From Hydractinia symbiolongicarpus (taxonomy: Eukaryota; Cnidaria; Hydrozoa; Anthoathecata; Hydractiniidae): DNA of 64,000 nt. The position numbers and the translations under genes were made by a program. Under the pieces are notes generated by a model. That model saw nothing but the letters and a program-made list of their open reading frames with translations. It ran no database searches and was not told the DNA's origin. Numbering within the stretch: position 1 is the first letter of the stretch; each line of letters opens with the position of its first letter. Below, one piece after another: positions 62,101 to 64,000 of this stretch. The DNA is taken from contig NC_079888.1 in the NCBI RefSeq assembly GCF_029227915.1, positions 1,054,001 through 1,118,000 of the forward strand, given 5' to 3'.

Positions 62101-64000
62101 GATCGGAAGAAATTACTAAATACATGTTGCTACGAATATGTGACGCAATCGTTGTAACTCAAACGGATTGACACCGTTAGAAAGTCAATAAAATGTAGTT
62201 TTTGAAACTGTCTCTATTTCTTTAGCGTGAACTAACGGCTAGGATTGGTCCTACAGTAATAAATGACTTATTTTTCTAAATTTTTAAATGAAGCGCTACC
62301 ACAGGTTCCAGTGTAATCGTTGTGTTCCGGCTATCATGTCGAGTTAAAAAGAAAGTTATTTCTTGGAGTCCAATTGGCTCATTTATCACATTTATAATTT
62401 CACAGTCCAGAATTAGTTCAATTAAGTCCCATAGTCAATCGTTTCACTTTTAAAAGCGATACAACTTAGTAATATCGGAAAAAAATCGCTAAATATATGT
62501 TGGTACGAATATGTGAAGCCACCGTTGTAACTCAAACGGATTGACACCGTTAGAAAGTCAATAAAAGGTAGTTTTTGAAACTTCGCTAAATACATGTTGG
62601 TACAAATACGTGACGTAATCGTTGTAACTCAAACGGATTGACACCGTTAGAAAGTCAATGAAATGTAGTTTTTGAAACTGTCTCTATTTCTTCAGCGCGT
62701 ACTAACAGCTAGGATTGGTCCCACAGTAAAAAATGACTTATTTATCTAAATTTTTAAATGAAGCGCTACCACAGGGTCCAGTGTAATCGTTGAATTCCGG
62801 CAATCATGTCGAGTTAAAAAGAATGTTATTTCTTGGAGTCCAATTGGCTCATTTATCACATTTATAAGGTCACATTCCAGAATCAGTTCAATTAATTCCC
62901 ACAGTCAATCGTTTCACTTTTAAAAGCGATACAACTTAGTAATATCATAAAAAATCGCTAAATACATGTTGGTACGAATATGTGAAGCAACCGTTGTAAC
63001 TCAAACGGATTGACGCCGTTAGAAAGTCAATGAAAGGTAGTTTTTGAAACTGTCTGTATTTTTTCAGCGTGAACTAACGGATAGGATTGGTCCCACAGTA
63101 AAAAAATGACTTATGTATCGAAATTTTTAAATGAAGCGCTACCACAGGGTCCAGTGTAATGGCTGAGTTCCGGCAATCATGTCGAGTTAAAAAGAATGTT
63201 ATTTCTTGGAGTTCAATTGGCTCATTTATCACTTTTATAAAATCACAGTCCAGAAACAGTTCAATTATATCCCACAGTCAACCGTTTCACTTTTAAAAGC
63301 GATACAACTTAGTAAGATCGGAACAAATCACTAAATACATGCTGCTACGAATACGTGACGCAATCGTTGTAACTCAAACGGATTGACACCGTTAGAAAGT
63401 CAATAAAATGTAGTTTTTGAAACTGTCTCTATTTCTTCAGCGGGAACTAACGGCTAGGATTGGTCCCACAGTAATAAATGACTTATTTATCTAAATTTTT
63501 AAATGAAGCGCTACAACAGGGTCCAGTGTAATTGTTGAGTTCCGGCAATCATGTCGAGTTAAAAAGAATGTTATTTCTTGGAGTCCAATTGGCTCAATTA
63601 TCACATTTATAAGTTCACAGTCCAGAATTAGTTTAATTAAGTCCCACAGTCAATTGTTTCACTTTTAAAAGCGATACAACTTAGTAATATCGGAAAAAAT
63701 CGCTAAATACATGTTGGTACGAATATGTGAAGCAACCATTGTAACTCAAACGAATTGACACCGTTAGAAAGTCAATAAAATGTAGTTTTTGAAACTGTCT
63801 CTATTTTTCAGCGTGAACTAACGGCTAGGATTGGTCCCACAGTAATAAATGACTTATTTAACTAAATTTTTAAATGAAGCGCTACCACAAAGTCCAGTGT
63901 AATCGTTGAGTTCCGGCAACCATGTCGAGTTAAAAAGAATGTTATTTCTTGGAGTCCAATTGGCTCAATTATCACATTTATAAGTTCACAGTCCAGAATC
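56167..64000 (+). repeat. Satellite with 2057- and 3644-bp HORs to window end
   Basis: Segments repeat at 2057 bp (55696 against 57753) and 3644 bp (59066 against 62710). The 3644-bp copy runs from about 56884-59890 to 60528-63533. Diagnostic monomers include ACAGCTAGGATTGG, CCTACAGTAATAAATG and CACTTTTATAAAATCAC. Truncated 97-bp units lie at 56883, 58098, 58940, 60527, 61742 and 62584. The array continues past the window edge with no gene. Confidence 0.88.

Larger units (their letters stand above)
42421..62680 (+). repeat. Thirteen 97-bp truncated monomers
   Basis: At 42421, 47359, 48574, 49417, 52493, 54453, 56041, 56883, 58098, 58940, 60527, 61742 and 62584 the sequence TTTTTGAAACTT is followed directly by CGCTAAATA, so most of a monomer is missing and only its last 97 bp is kept before the next full monomer. 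The junction is the same in all cases. Each event lengthens the local anchor spacing from 373 to 470-471 bp. The units occur only in the right third of the window. Confidence 0.92.

Noticed and set aside
1-64000. CRISPR array
   Set aside because: Units are about 373 bp with no separate spacers and no cas genes; eukaryotic LINEs are present.

Overview
The window is a eukaryotic satellite array, not a gene-bearing region. About 58 kb of the 64 kb is one tandem repeat with a monomer of about 373 bp. Every copy is in the same orientation, and I count 153 phase anchors (the TAG in GGCTAGGATTGG or its variants). The only interruption is at 6488-12058. It holds two non-LTR retrotransposons (LINEs) of the CR1/Jockey superfamily, one nested inside the other. 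The reverse-transcriptase and SGNH-type ORF1 sequences look most like LINEs I associate with cnidarians (corals, anemones, Hydra). That suggests a cnidarian or another marine invertebrate, but it is a family-level impression and not a proof. There are no host genes, RNA genes, CRISPR arrays or prokaryotic features.

Layout. 1-6487: satellite in a seven-monomer higher-order repeat (HOR) of 2611 bp, with two full copies and a broken third. 6488-6962 and 11500-12058: two pieces of an older, 5'-truncated LINE on the minus strand, lying in the satellite. 6963-11499: a younger, almost full-length LINE on the plus strand that split the older one. It has ORF1 (coiled coil plus SGNH-like domain) and a broken ORF2 (endonuclease, reverse transcriptase, C-terminal Cys motif). 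12059-13386: satellite resumes in phase. 13387-18993: three- and four-monomer HORs (1121 and 1495 bp). 18994-29414: loosely ordered monomers, then a 1115-bp trimer and a 744-bp dimer HOR. 29415-37236: further three/four-monomer HORs made mostly of a second monomer family. 37237-52148: a 1862-bp five-monomer block present four times, twice inside a 4938-bp macro-repeat. 52149-64000: complex HORs (1960, 2057 and 3644 bp) rich in a 97-bp truncated monomer.

Two broad monomer families are visible. Alpha (ACCGCCCAGTG, AAATAAAGC, CAAATTAAGAAG) dominates the left and middle; beta (AGGGTCCAGTG, AAATGAAGC, CGAGTTAAAAAG) dominates the right. The monomer itself looks like an ancient dimer of 178 + 195 bp. 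It also carries a conserved cluster of CCGTT/AACGG motifs matching the animal MYB consensus YAACKG. Chimeric monomers and nested duplications record repeated unequal exchange. The short open frames found throughout the satellite are repeat artefacts and are not annotated as genes. The array could be pericentromeric or centromeric, but nothing in the sequence proves that.
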